Below, one piece after another: positions 17,406 to 26,106 of a DNA stretch of 64,000 nucleotides. Position numbers and translations under genes: made by a program. The notes under the pieces were generated by a model, which made no database searches, was not told the DNA's origin, and saw only the letters and a program-made list of their open reading frames with translations. The stretch spans positions 1 to 64,000 of the forward strand of contig CACPOY010000001.1 of assembly GCA_902635685.1 (NCBI GenBank), written 5' to 3'. The DNA comes from an uncultured Pelagibacteraceae bacterium. Its GTDB lineage: Bacteria; Pseudomonadota; Alphaproteobacteria; Pelagibacterales; Pelagibacteraceae. How positions within the stretch are numbered: the first letter of the stretch is position 1; the number at the start of each line of letters is the position of its first letter.

Positions 17406-18419
17406 TATTTTATATTTAAACTTAAATAATTTTAAATATACTAAAGTATAAACCAAAATATTAACTAAAATTAAAATAATTAAAAGTTGGCTGTTATAAA
17501 TATTATAACTTCCAGAAAATAAAACTATTAAATTATAGAAATTAATTATAAGGCTGGAATAATTATTACAATTTAGATCGTTCAATTTAAATTTTTTTTT
17601 CAAGAAATAAAATAATAAATGATGAAAATGTTTACTGTCTGGAGAAACTGGAGACTTACCTAGTTTGAATTTTCTTAAAATTGAGAATAGATTTTCAAAG
17701 CAAGGATACCACAATAATAATACTACAAAAAAAGGGGATATATTGGGATAAAAATTATGTATTTTTATTAAAATAAACCCAATTAACAATCCTAATAAAT
17801 AAGCTCCAGAGTCACCTAAATAAAATTTATTTAAAAAATTAAAAACAATTAAAACAAATAAAAAATACCAAAAGTGAATAAAATTAAGGTCAGTAAAATC
17901 GATCCCGACTAAAAGATTTAACTTATAAAGTATGGTAATAACTATTAAATAATATGTTAGAACCAAGCCATTTAATCCATCAATAAAATTAGTACCGTTA
18001 ATTAAGATTATTAAACAAAAAGCGCTGAAAAAAATACTTAGGTAATAATTCTGTAAAGCGTGATCAATGAATATAATTCTAGTCGAAATGGTATCAAATT
18101 TTGAAAAATAAACAAATAATACAATCAAGATTAATTGATAAAATAATCTTCTCGAGGGTACAGATAAAATTTTCAGATCAGAAAATAATCCTAACACAAA
18201 AATTAAAATCAAAAAAATTAACGTAGTTATATCTTTATCCCTAAAAATGACTGATAAAAATAAGATTAAAAAAATTCCACCAGATAAGGGTGTATTTTTT
18301 GTTCCTAAAATCTTTTGATGATTTTCACCTGAAAAATTAAGAAAGTATCCATTTTTTACAATGTAAAAATTAATACAGTAAATTAAAACTGGAATTAAAA
18401 AAAAAAACAGGAGATCCAT
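17385..18419 (-). CDS. MraY/WecA-family polyprenyl-phosphate sugar-1-phosphate transferase
   Basis: A 344-aa protein with about ten spans. Family landmarks are NTPLSGGIFLI, ILINGTNFIDGLNGLV, KFYLGDSGAYLLG and the C-terminal histidine loop DSKHFHHLL. It is expected to start glycan assembly by moving a sugar 1-phosphate onto undecaprenyl phosphate at the inner membrane. The first acidic motif reads FSDL, not the DD of MraY or WecA, as in a distinct branch of the family. It is 1 nt downstream of a glycosyltransferase gene. Confidence 0.85.
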   Translation of the reverse strand: MDLLFFFLIPVLIYCINFYIVKNGYFLNFSGENHQKILGTKNTPLSGGIFLILFLSVIFRDKDITTLIFLILIFVLGLFSDLKILSVPSRRLFYQLILIVLFVYFSKFDTISTRIIFIDHALQNYYLSIFFSAFCLIILINGTNFIDGLNGLVLTYYLIVITILYKLNLLVGIDFTDLNFIHFWYFLFVLIVFNFLNKFYLGDSGAYLLGLLIGFILIKIHNFYPNISPFFVVLLLWYPCFENLFSILRKFKLGKSPVSPDSKHFHHLLFYFLKKKFKLNDLNCNNYSSLIINFYNLIVLFSGSYNIYNSQLLIILILVNILVYTLVYLKLFKFKYKILISNKK

Positions 18420-18420
18420 A

Positions 18421-19185
18421 TTATTTTTTTAAAAAATTAATACTTAAACATATCACATAGTAAAACGATTTAATAAAATTAAATTTCATGTAGTAATTAT
18501 AAACTTTAAAAGCATCTTTTATTTTTTGAAAAATTGAACTTGAAAGCGAATTATCAAGTTTTCTCCATGATGTTAGAGTTTCATTCAAAGACCCTATAAA
18601 AATATTTCTTTGAAGAATTTTAAGCCATAAAACAAAATCTTCTTTAGTTTTAAGATTTGGAAATTTAGTTTGAAGATCAAATATTTCTTTTTTTAAGATT
18701 ACCGTTGATAACCCAATATCACATGAAAAAATTAGATCGTTAACTTTTTCAAAATTTCTAGAAATTCTTTTACCTAATACTTTATCATTTTCATCGATTA
18801 TTTCATATGATGTGTGGGTAAATTTGAGATTTTTCTGTTTCATAAAATTAATTTGACTTTCTAACTTAAATTTTTTCCAAATATCATCTGCATCTATGAA
18901 AGCAATAAATTCCCCTTTAGCATTTTCAATTCCTCTATTTCTTGAAAAACCTGCACCAACAGTTTGTGAATTTTTTAAAATTTTGATTTTTTTATAAGAC
19001 TTAAATAATCCCTCTAAATAACTCAAATCAGATAAATTTTCGTCATCATAAACAATTATTATCTCAAAATGATCATAGGATTGATTTAAAATCGAATTTA
19101 TTGTTTTTAATATATACTTTTTTTTTCGGTAATATGGAATTATGATAGATACCAAATCTTTAGTAAATTCTATTGTATTTTTCAT
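18421..19185 (-). CDS. Glycosyltransferase family 2
   Basis: A 254-aa GT-A protein. VSIIIPYYRKKKYILKTINS opens the domain, followed by SFEIIIVYD-type nucleotide binding (HFEIIIVYDDEN), SRNRGIENAKGEFIAFIDADD with the metal-binding DADD, and the KTKEDFVLWLKIL acceptor region. It adds one sugar to a growing glycan. It is followed by the MraY/WecA-like gene and preceded by a methyltransferase gene with a 9-nt gap. Confidence 0.9.
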   Translation of the reverse strand: MKNTIEFTKDLVSIIIPYYRKKKYILKTINSILNQSYDHFEIIIVYDDENLSDLSYLEGLFKSYKKIKILKNSQTVGAGFSRNRGIENAKGEFIAFIDADDIWKKFKLESQINFMKQKNLKFTHTSYEIIDENDKVLGKRISRNFEKVNDLIFSCDIGLSTVILKKEIFDLQTKFPNLKTKEDFVLWLKILQRNIFIGSLNETLTSWRKLDNSLSSSIFQKIKDAFKVYNYYMKFNFIKSFYYVICLSINFLKK

Positions 19186-19194
19186 TAAGATATT

Positions 19195-19839
19195 TTAATC
19201 TTTTTTTGCTATAGCCCACACTTGCACTGGAAAATTTTTTTCGTTCTTAAGGTCTCTGTGAAACCAAACCCTAGACCAAGTGTCGTCTGTTCTAAGATTA
19301 GATATAACACACTTTTTATTTCCCCAAGAATTAGTAAAAATATTTTTTATTTTAAATCCACATTCTTCTAAATGATATTTCAATCCTTCCTCTGTCCATC
19401 TAGAACAATCAATTGGAACATTATGAACTCTAATTAAAAAAGGAACTATTACAAGAAAGTAACCACCTTGATTTAGTAAATCGAATACATTTTTTGTGGC
19501 TTTATAGGGATATTTCAAATGCTCCCAAACATTATCGGCTATAACTAAATCAAATTTTTTATCTAAGTTATTTGTTTTACAAATATCAAAATCTGGAAAA
19601 TTGAGTTGTGTAAATGATTTAAAATTAAAATTTTCTTTCCAATATTCTCCTGCTGAAATTTCAAGCGTATCAAAATTGCTTAAATCTAAATTTCCAATAT
19701 CCTTCTTAATTTGTTTGTATGTTGGATATCTTTCCCAATGTTCTAAATTCAAACCAACTTTTTTTGAGAGCCTTTTTAAATTTTTGACAAATTTTCTGTT
19801 TGGGCCTATCTTTTTTTCAAAAAATCTTTGAAAGCTCAT
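19195..19839 (-). CDS. Class I SAM-dependent methyltransferase
   Basis: A 214-aa protein. The SAM motif is divergent (TLEISAGEYWK in place of the usual GxGxG). The later strands DLVIADNVWEHLKYP and NQGGYFLVIVPFLIRVH are typical of the Methyltransf_11-like family, and a tryptophan- and arginine-rich C-terminus follows. The likely target is a sugar of the surface glycan. It is the first gene of the minus-strand group that reads into the glycosyltransferase and MraY/WecA genes. Confidence 0.8.
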   Translation of the reverse strand: MSFQRFFEKKIGPNRKFVKNLKRLSKKVGLNLEHWERYPTYKQIKKDIGNLDLSNFDTLEISAGEYWKENFNFKSFTQLNFPDFDICKTNNLDKKFDLVIADNVWEHLKYPYKATKNVFDLLNQGGYFLVIVPFLIRVHNVPIDCSRWTEEGLKYHLEECGFKIKNIFTNSWGNKKCVISNLRTDDTWSRVWFHRDLKNEKNFPVQVWAIAKKD

Positions 19840-19938
19840 TATTATATTTATAACTCTAAATTTTATATTAGAATATGTTAATTTTAAGATAATCTGATAA
19901 TTAATTTTGATAAAATAAACCTCTTTATACCTAATAAA

Positions 19939-21036
19939 ATGATAAAAAAAAATATATTACTCTTCGCTCCAGAGCTTGGTGGTGGTGGAGTAGAAAAAAA
20001 TCTTTTTTTAATTGCTAATTATTTTTCAACTAAATTCCAAAAAGTAACGGTTATATCGGCATCTCCAGAATATAAAAATAAATTTAAAAAAAAAATTGAA
20101 TTTATAACTCCAATAAGTGAATTCTGGATTGGAATAAAAAATAGGAGGCTAAAAATAATTATGAGTTTATTTTTGCTAATTAGATATTATTTTAAAAATC
20201 CAAAATTTACCTTACTTTCATTTAAAGGAAATTTATACTGTTGTTTAATCTGTAAAATATTAGGTATTAAAGTTATATTAAGATCAAATGCCTCCATAAC
20301 TGGTTGGTCAAAAGGTTTTCTTAGGCATTTTTTTTATAAAAATATCTCCAAAATGGCAGACAAAATTATAGTCAATAGTTTAGAGTTTAAAGACGAATAC
20401 AAAAAAAAATTTAAGATTAAAACTCATTGTATTTATAATCCACTAAATAAAGATGAAATTATAAAAAACTCAAAAAAAAAAATTGTTTTTTCTTTTTTTA
20501 AGAGAAATACAAATAACTTTATAAGTATTGGCAGATTAGTTGATCAAAAGGATCAAATAACAATTCTTAAATCTTTTAAACAATTAAAAGAAAAAACAAA
20601 TTATAAATTTAAATTATTGATAATTGGTAATGGTATTAATAAAAATTTTTTAAATAAGTTCATAAAAAAAAATAACCTAAGTTTACATATAAAAATAATG
20701 AATTTTCAAAAAAACCCTTTTCCTTATCTAAAAAAATCTGAGGTTTTAATTTTATCTTCTTTATTTGAGGGGTTACCTAATGTTTTGCTAGAAAGTCTGT
20801 CTTTGAAAAAATTTGTGATTTCAAGTGATTGCCCTACAGGCCCAAAAGAAATTTTAGATTATGGAAAAAACGGTTTGCTATTTAAAGCAAATGATGAAAA
20901 TGATCTGTTAAAAAAGATCATCTACTACATTCAAAATAAAAAAAAATGTAAATTTTTATTGAAGAGTGGAGTCAAAAGATTGTGGAGATTTGATTATCAC
21001 TCTAATTTACAAAAATACGTAAAATTAATGAATTAA
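19939..21036 (+). CDS. Glycosyltransferase family 4
   Basis: A 365-aa GT-B protein. It starts ILLFAPELGGGGVEKNLFLI (the glycine-rich acceptor loop). The C-terminal half has the FISIGRLVDQKDQ and KLLIIGNG strands, ILSSLFEGLPNVLLESLS with the Glu of the nucleotide-sugar site, and SDCPTGPKEIL. It is a retaining sugar transferase. The gene is divergent from the methyltransferase at 19195-19839 across a 99-nt gap and pairs with the next plus-strand glycosyltransferase 9 nt away. Confidence 0.92.
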   Translation: MIKKNILLFAPELGGGGVEKNLFLIANYFSTKFQKVTVISASPEYKNKFKKKIEFITPISEFWIGIKNRRLKIIMSLFLLIRYYFKNPKFTLLSFKGNLYCCLICKILGIKVILRSNASITGWSKGFLRHFFYKNISKMADKIIVNSLEFKDEYKKKFKIKTHCIYNPLNKDEIIKNSKKKIVFSFFKRNTNNFISIGRLVDQKDQITILKSFKQLKEKTNYKFKLLIIGNGINKNFLNKFIKKNNLSLHIKIMNFQKNPFPYLKKSEVLILSSLFEGLPNVLLESLSLKKFVISSDCPTGPKEILDYGKNGLLFKANDENDLLKKIIYYIQNKKKCKFLLKSGVKRLWRFDYHSNLQKYVKLMN

Positions 21037-21045
21037 TAGTCACAT

Positions 21046-22119
21046 ATGAAAAAAAGAAAAAAAATTTACTATGTTGCAGAACTGAATCTGCCTAGTAAGT
21101 CTGCTTACTCTATTCACGTTATGAAAATGTGTGAGTCCTTTTCAAAACTTAATTATGACACCAATCTTTTCGTTATAAATAAAAAAGATACAAACCAAAT
21201 TAACAAAATTTATAATATAAATTACAAGTTCAAAATTATTTCTGTTTTTAATAATTTTATCTTATTAAATTTTATAATTAGGATATTATTTTCAATTAAA
21301 ATTCTCTTAAAAACAGAAAAGAACGCTTTATTTCTTTCAAGAAGTATAATTTTCTCTTTAATTGCCAGTCTTTTTAAAAAAAAAATCATCTTAGAGTTAC
21401 ATCATGAAATCACAGGTCTTTCAAAAATAATATATTGGTTATTTAAAAACTTAAAATTAATTGAAAATTTAAAATTCATATTTCTAAGTAAAAATTTAAA
21501 TCGCGTTTACAAAATTAATAGAGCTAGATTTTTAGTCCTCGATGATGCTGTAAATATAATTCATTTTAATTTTAAAAAAAAGATAAAGCACAAAAAGACG
21601 TGTGTTTACATCGGAAGTTTTTTTGAAGGAAAGGGTGTTGAACAAATATTTAGATTAGCCAAAAAAAACCCAGAAATTTTTTTTCATATTTATGGGGAGA
21701 AACAATATTTAAAATCAAAAAAAAAAGAAAAAAATATAAAACTTTTTGATTATGTGCATTACTCAAAAATACCAAAGATTTTATCAAGATACGAAGTTGC
21801 ACTTATGCCTTATCAAAAAAAAATTAGAGGGAGAGGTTCAATTTGGTTACAAAAATATATGTCACCATTAAAAATGTTTGATTATATGGCAGCTAAAATG
21901 GTTATAATTGCCTCGAACTTAAAAGTATACAAGCACATACTTAAAAATAATTTTAATTGTATTTTAGTTGATATAAATGAAGACGATAAATGGTCAAAAG
22001 CAATTCAGTGTGCCTTTAAAAAGAATTACAAAAACCAATTTTTAAGGAACAATGCTTATGAAACCGCTAAGAAATATACATGGGATAAGCGTTGTCAAAA
22101 GATAATTAATTTTTTTTAA
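21046..22119 (+). CDS. Glycosyltransferase family 4-like
   Basis: A 357-aa GT-B fold protein. The N-terminal domain holds IYYVAELNLPSKSAYSIHVM. The C-terminal domain has CVYIGSFFEGKGVEQIFRLA, a middle IPKILSRYEVALMPYQ segment, and SPLKMFDYMAAKMVIIASNL, in which the Glu of the usual E-x7-E motif is less clear. It probably adds one sugar residue. The C-terminus ends at YTWDKRCQKIINFF, a normal family ending, 8 nt before a GGAGAAAATG that starts a small frame. Confidence 0.87.
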   Translation: MKKRKKIYYVAELNLPSKSAYSIHVMKMCESFSKLNYDTNLFVINKKDTNQINKIYNINYKFKIISVFNNFILLNFIIRILFSIKILLKTEKNALFLSRSIIFSLIASLFKKKIILELHHEITGLSKIIYWLFKNLKLIENLKFIFLSKNLNRVYKINRARFLVLDDAVNIIHFNFKKKIKHKKTCVYIGSFFEGKGVEQIFRLAKKNPEIFFHIYGEKQYLKSKKKEKNIKLFDYVHYSKIPKILSRYEVALMPYQKKIRGRGSIWLQKYMSPLKMFDYMAAKMVIIASNLKVYKHILKNNFNCILVDINEDDKWSKAIQCAFKKNYKNQFLRNNAYETAKKYTWDKRCQKIINFF

Positions 22120-22127
22120 AGGAGAAA

Positions 22128-22232
22128 ATGATTTCAATAAGAACTTTTATAATAAATAAAAATATTTACTTAGTGAAAATTTTTTTATTTTTAAAAAACC
22201 AATCACAGGTATTTTTAACACCGTATTTGTAA
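22128..22232 (+). pseudogene. Short frame with a strong ribosome binding site, possible gene-start remnant
   Basis: AAGGAG followed 4 nt later by ATG at 22128 opens a 34-codon frame (MISIRTFIINKNIYLVKIF and so on) that stops at 22230-22232. It runs head-on into the 3' end of the minus-strand epimerase gene. The first dozen codons look like an ordinary protein start and the rest is antisense to the epimerase. I read it as the surviving 5' tip of a third gene of the plus-strand glycosyltransferase pair, cut by a recombination junction. A real short peptide is possible. Confidence 0.3.
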
Positions 22233-23149
22233 TTAGTAAGTTCAAATTTTTTTCCTAGAAAATTTCTTATCTTTTTATTATCACCATAAGTTTTATAAAC
22301 GTCAGCTTTATCTCTTGGTTTATTTATAATTAATGGTTTTGGAGAGTATTTGTCTATTTCTTTTAAAATTTTAGTAATATGTAATGGTCTTGAAGAACAT
22401 ATGTTAAAAATTTCAAAGTTTTTTTTAATTTTTTTGTTTAATAAGGAAATACAAAGATTTGTAGCATCGTCAATATAAGTAAAATCTCTAAAGTGATCTC
22501 CATTGTTAAAAAGAGGAAAGCTCGATTTTTTATAGGCTGAAATAAGATATTTTAGTATCATCATATCTGGCCTACCCCATGGACCGTAGATGGTAAAAAA
22601 TCTTAGCCCAATCATTTTAGTATTTGATTTTTTACTAATCGATTTTGCAAATTGTTCATTGGATAATTTTGAGAGGGAATATAAATTTATTGGATTAACT
22701 TCTGAATTTTCTGTCTTAGGGAATGGTTTTTGGTCACCATAAATAGAACTTGAAGAAGCAAAAATTAATTTATCTATCTTAAAATTTTTAGTCACTTCGA
22801 TCAAATTAATAAAACCTATAATGTTTGACTCTGTATAAGATTTTGGATTCTCAAACGAATATCTTACTCCAGCCTGAGCAGCCAAATTAAAAACAATATC
22901 AAAATTATATTTTTTAAATAAATTATGAAGTTTATTTTTTTCTGTCAAATCAATTTTATAAAACTTAAATTTTTTTTTTTTTAGGAGACTTAATCTTTTT
23001 ATCTTTAATTTTTTAATGTAGTAAGAGTTTAAATTATCTATTCCAATTACATCATACTTTTGTGTCTCAATGATTTTTTTTGCTAAAGAAAAACCTATGA
23101 AACCTGCAACTCCAGTAATCAATATTTTTTTTTTCTTTTTAATTTTCAT
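22166..23149 (-). CDS. NAD-dependent epimerase, UDP-glucuronate 4-epimerase-like
   Basis: A 327-aa extended SDR. ITGVAGFIGFSLAKK, the GIDNLNSYY segment after strand 2, NLAAQAGVRYSFENPKSY, the catalytic NLYSLSKLSNEQ (Tyr-x3-Lys) and RFFTIYGPWGRPDM are characteristic of the UDP-glucuronate/galacturonate epimerase group. It likely supplies an acidic sugar. Codons for a lysine run use a 13-nt homopolymer at 22970-22982. It overlaps the upstream glycosyltransferase gene by 11 nt. Confidence 0.9.
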   Translation of the reverse strand: MKIKKKKKILITGVAGFIGFSLAKKIIETQKYDVIGIDNLNSYYIKKLKIKRLSLLKKKKFKFYKIDLTEKNKLHNLFKKYNFDIVFNLAAQAGVRYSFENPKSYTESNIIGFINLIEVTKNFKIDKLIFASSSSIYGDQKPFPKTENSEVNPINLYSLSKLSNEQFAKSISKKSNTKMIGLRFFTIYGPWGRPDMMILKYLISAYKKSSFPLFNNGDHFRDFTYIDDATNLCISLLNKKIKKNFEIFNICSSRPLHITKILKEIDKYSPKPLIINKPRDKADVYKTYGDNKKIRNFLGKKFELTNYKYGVKNTCDWFFKNKKIFTK

Positions 23150-24275
23150 TAATAATATTAGATAATTTTTTTGAATTATAGAAACAAGTATATAATTTCG
23201 ATCTTTTTTTTGCGTTAATTAACTTCTTATTAATACTATCTTTTGATGAAACAATAAAAGCATCAAGTGCCTTTTTAAAGCTAGCCTCGTCATTTGAATT
23301 AAATATAAATCCATTTTCATTTTTACCAATGAACTCTTTTGGGCCACTAGGACAATCAGATGATATTATTGGTGTACCTACACAAGCACTTTCAATCATT
23401 ATAAAACCGGGATCTTCCCATAAAGAGCAGGAGATCACACATTTAGCGTTGTATAAATATTTAAAAATATTCTTTTTATAGCCTAAAATTTGAATTTTGT
23501 TTTCTAGCTTCTTATTCTTAATAATTTTATAGTAGTCTTTTTCTAGCTCTCCCTGCCCAATAATAACTAGCTTATAATTCTCTAAATATTGTAAATTTTT
23601 TGAAAAAAAATTAATTAAAAAAATATGATTTTTTTGTTTTGTAAATCTTCCAACGCTTAAAAAAAAAGGTTTCTCAAATTTTGTCTCTAATTTTTCTTTT
23701 TTTAAAATGCTAATTTTTTTAATATCTAATATGGGATCTGGTATAAATATAACTTGTTCTTTATCAAAAATTTTTTTTTTCAATAAAAAACTTTTTGTTT
23801 CCTCAGTTGGGCAAACCACATATTTTATTTTTGCCGAAGCAATTTTCCAAAGGCAAAATCTAAAAAAATTAAGTTTTGGATAACCTGATATTCTAAGAAT
23901 TAATTTAGTTTTAAATTTATTAAAAATAAATAATAAGATTGGTATTGATGTAATTAAATGAACGATTAAGAAATCTGGTTTATTTTTAATTAAGATTTTT
24001 TTTAATGGGAAATAAGATGAAAAAAAAATCATAAGATATAAAAATCTTGAATTAATAAAACCTTTGTATTTTTTATCTTTTAAATTCTTATTAGAAGTTA
24101 AATCAATTTTATTAACATTTAGGAAATTGTGTTTATCCCATTCACCAAAAACATTTATTAAAAAATTTTTTGTTTTTTTTTCATACCTGGTTAAAGAATT
24201 TAACGAATTTGAGACCGATTTTAACGTTGCTACCTGTGGATCAATATGTGGTGACCAAAAATAATTTTTTTTCAT
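23139..24275 (-). CDS. Glycosyltransferase family 4
   Basis: A 378-aa GT-B protein beginning KNYFWSPHIDPQVATLKS. The C-terminal domain has PFFLSVGRFTKQKNH, KLVIIGQGELE, CSLWEDPGFIMIESACVG and ISSDCPSGPKEF, the standard family 4 nucleotide-sugar site. It overlaps the preceding methyltransferase stop by 4 nt (ATGA) and the epimerase by 11 nt, so these three genes form one unit. Confidence 0.92.
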   Translation of the reverse strand: MKKNYFWSPHIDPQVATLKSVSNSLNSLTRYEKKTKNFLINVFGEWDKHNFLNVNKIDLTSNKNLKDKKYKGFINSRFLYLMIFFSSYFPLKKILIKNKPDFLIVHLITSIPILLFIFNKFKTKLILRISGYPKLNFFRFCLWKIASAKIKYVVCPTEETKSFLLKKKIFDKEQVIFIPDPILDIKKISILKKEKLETKFEKPFFLSVGRFTKQKNHIFLINFFSKNLQYLENYKLVIIGQGELEKDYYKIIKNKKLENKIQILGYKKNIFKYLYNAKCVISCSLWEDPGFIMIESACVGTPIISSDCPSGPKEFIGKNENGFIFNSNDEASFKKALDAFIVSSKDSINKKLINAKKRSKLYTCFYNSKKLSNIINEN

Positions 24276-25447
24276 TTTGTTATAATTCTAGGATAAGGAA
24301 TATGAGTAATAAATTTACCAGAATTAACGTAAAAGAAATTTTCTTTTCTTAAAATTTCTTTATAAAAGTTCCATGCCCCTAAAAAAACGTATATTTTGTT
24401 ATTTTTTAGTTTTTTATACTTAATTACCTTAATTCTTGTTCCAGGCAAAAATTTGCCAATTTTTTGTTTCGTTGTATCATAAAAAAAGTCAAAATAATCT
24501 TCTTTTAAATTACAATAATTTATAATTGTTACCGCCTTCGCAGAAGCGCCATAACCAATGATTTTATTATTATTTCTTTTAAGTTTTTTAAATAATTCAA
24601 TTAATTTAATTTTAGATTTTTTTACTTTTTTTGAAAAATTTTTGTAACAAGAAAATTTATGAAGCCCAAATTTTTTTTCTAAGATAATATTTTTATTAAA
24701 TCTTTGTGAAATTTTAGTTTTTTTATTTTTTATTTTTTTAATATAATATCGGTTAGATCCACCATGAACTTTAATATTTTCAACATCATATATTTCTAGA
24801 TTATTTTTTTTTAAAATATTCTGTAAAGCTATCGTTGAAAAAACATAGATGTGTTCATTATAAAATTGATCGTAAGAATTTTTTTTAATCGTTTCTAATA
24901 AAGATGGCTCCTCAATGATAAATGTCCCATTATCAGACAAAATTCTTGACACGTTATGAAAAACTGAGTTGAAATTCGAAATATGTGTTATCGTGTTAGC
25001 CGAAAATATCATATCAAATTTTTTATGATCATTGATTAATTTTTTTACTAACGAATCATCAAAATACTTAATATAAACTTTTAAACCCTTTTTTTTTGCC
25101 TCTACCGCAACTTCACCACAAGGTTCAATACATGTTATATTCTTTTTATTAAAATTCGAAGCAAATGTTCCATCATTACATCCAATTTCTAAAATATTTC
25201 TAGGCTTCAATTTTTTTTTTATTTTTTGTGATAATTCCTTAAATAATTTTTCCACTAATTTTGATTTTGATGATCTGTAAGGATAAGAATTATTGAACAT
25301 TCTCTCCTTCTTCATATGCTTATTGATCATTACTAATTTTGACTTTGTGTCAAACTTAAGTTTAAGTCTAAAATGTGGTGGGAAATATTTTTTACTAAAG
25401 TTATTTGCCAATGGCTGGTTTCCAAGATCTAAAAATGTTTTTTTCAT
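24272..25447 (-). CDS. C-methyltransferase-type protein lacking the N-terminal zinc cysteines
   Basis: A 391-aa protein with the layout of nucleotide-sugar C-methyltransferases. It has the DLGNQPLANNF segment, a SAM-binding LEIGCNDGTFASNF core, SANTITHISNFNSVF, an EEPSLL strand, and a C-terminal Rossmann-like half with IIGYGASAKAVTIINY. The family normally starts with a CxxC zinc site and a second Cys pair. Here the protein starts at the LGNQPLAN motif, and the expected second pair is replaced by FDTKSK. Either the enzyme works without zinc or the annotated form is N-terminally trimmed. Confidence 0.82.
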   Translation of the reverse strand: MKKTFLDLGNQPLANNFSKKYFPPHFRLKLKFDTKSKLVMINKHMKKERMFNNSYPYRSSKSKLVEKLFKELSQKIKKKLKPRNILEIGCNDGTFASNFNKKNITCIEPCGEVAVEAKKKGLKVYIKYFDDSLVKKLINDHKKFDMIFSANTITHISNFNSVFHNVSRILSDNGTFIIEEPSLLETIKKNSYDQFYNEHIYVFSTIALQNILKKNNLEIYDVENIKVHGGSNRYYIKKIKNKKTKISQRFNKNIILEKKFGLHKFSCYKNFSKKVKKSKIKLIELFKKLKRNNNKIIGYGASAKAVTIINYCNLKEDYFDFFYDTTKQKIGKFLPGTRIKVIKYKKLKNNKIYVFLGAWNFYKEILRKENFFYVNSGKFITHIPYPRIITK

Positions 25448-25461
25448 TTAATAATTAAATT

Positions 25462-26106
25462 TTAATTTTTATAAAAAACCTTAACAAGAGAATTTTTTAT
25501 CTTTTTTTTATTGAAAAATATAAAATCCGTAGATTTCAAGATCTCAAAGTTAAATTCTTCACCTATCTCATTTATTACTTTATTACATCCATAATTTTTA
25601 ATAATTTCTGTATCAGAATAATAATCATCGAAAATAACTATTGATTTTTTTGACATGATTTTTTTAACATTTTTCCAATCTGACAAAATAGTTTTTACAG
25701 AATGACCACCATCAATGAATATGAAATCAACCTTTTTTTTTGACTTTATAAATTTTTTTAAGGTAACTCGAGTATCACCACTTATTAACTTTACTTTAGT
25801 ATTCTTAAAATTATTTAGTTTTTCCTCGATTTCTTTTTTAGATAAAGGTTGTTTGCTCAACTCTAAATTAATTTTTTTTTTTGAAATTTTTTCAAATAAA
25901 TCAAAACCATAATATTTAATTGATGAATTTAGATCACTAGCTAAACTTATCATTTCATAGGATCTAATACCCCTGTATACTCCAATTTCTAAAATTGTTC
26001 TAGGTCTTAAGCTCAACAACGTGAGATAGATATGTCGGTATCTAGAATATTTTGAAAAATAATATTTCAACCAAAACTTCAAAAATTTGAAATTTAGATT
26101 TTTCAT
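25462..26106 (-). CDS. Class I SAM-dependent methyltransferase (Methyltransf_24 type)
   Basis: A 214-aa protein. ILEIGVYRGIRSYEMISLA is the SAM-binding loop, YGFDLFEKI the strand 2 acidic end, LISGDTRVTL and VDFIFIDGGHSVKTILSDW the catalytic region, and SIVIFDDYYSD the last strand. This resembles metal-dependent O-methyltransferases and cephalosporin-hydroxylase-like proteins that modify sugars. It overlaps the next gene upstream by 4 nt. Confidence 0.82.
   Translation of the reverse strand: MKNLNFKFLKFWLKYYFSKYSRYRHIYLTLLSLRPRTILEIGVYRGIRSYEMISLASDLNSSIKYYGFDLFEKISKKKINLELSKQPLSKKEIEEKLNNFKNTKVKLISGDTRVTLKKFIKSKKKVDFIFIDGGHSVKTILSDWKNVKKIMSKKSIVIFDDYYSDTEIIKNYGCNKVINEIGEEFNFEILKSTDFIFFNKKKIKNSLVKVFYKN

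Noticed and set aside
22166-23149. Reading the epimerase as HldD to complete the heptose pathway
   Set aside because: The LAAQAGVRYSFENP and IYGPWGRPDM segments fit the UDP-glucuronate/galacturonate 4-epimerase group, not ADP-heptose 6-epimerase.
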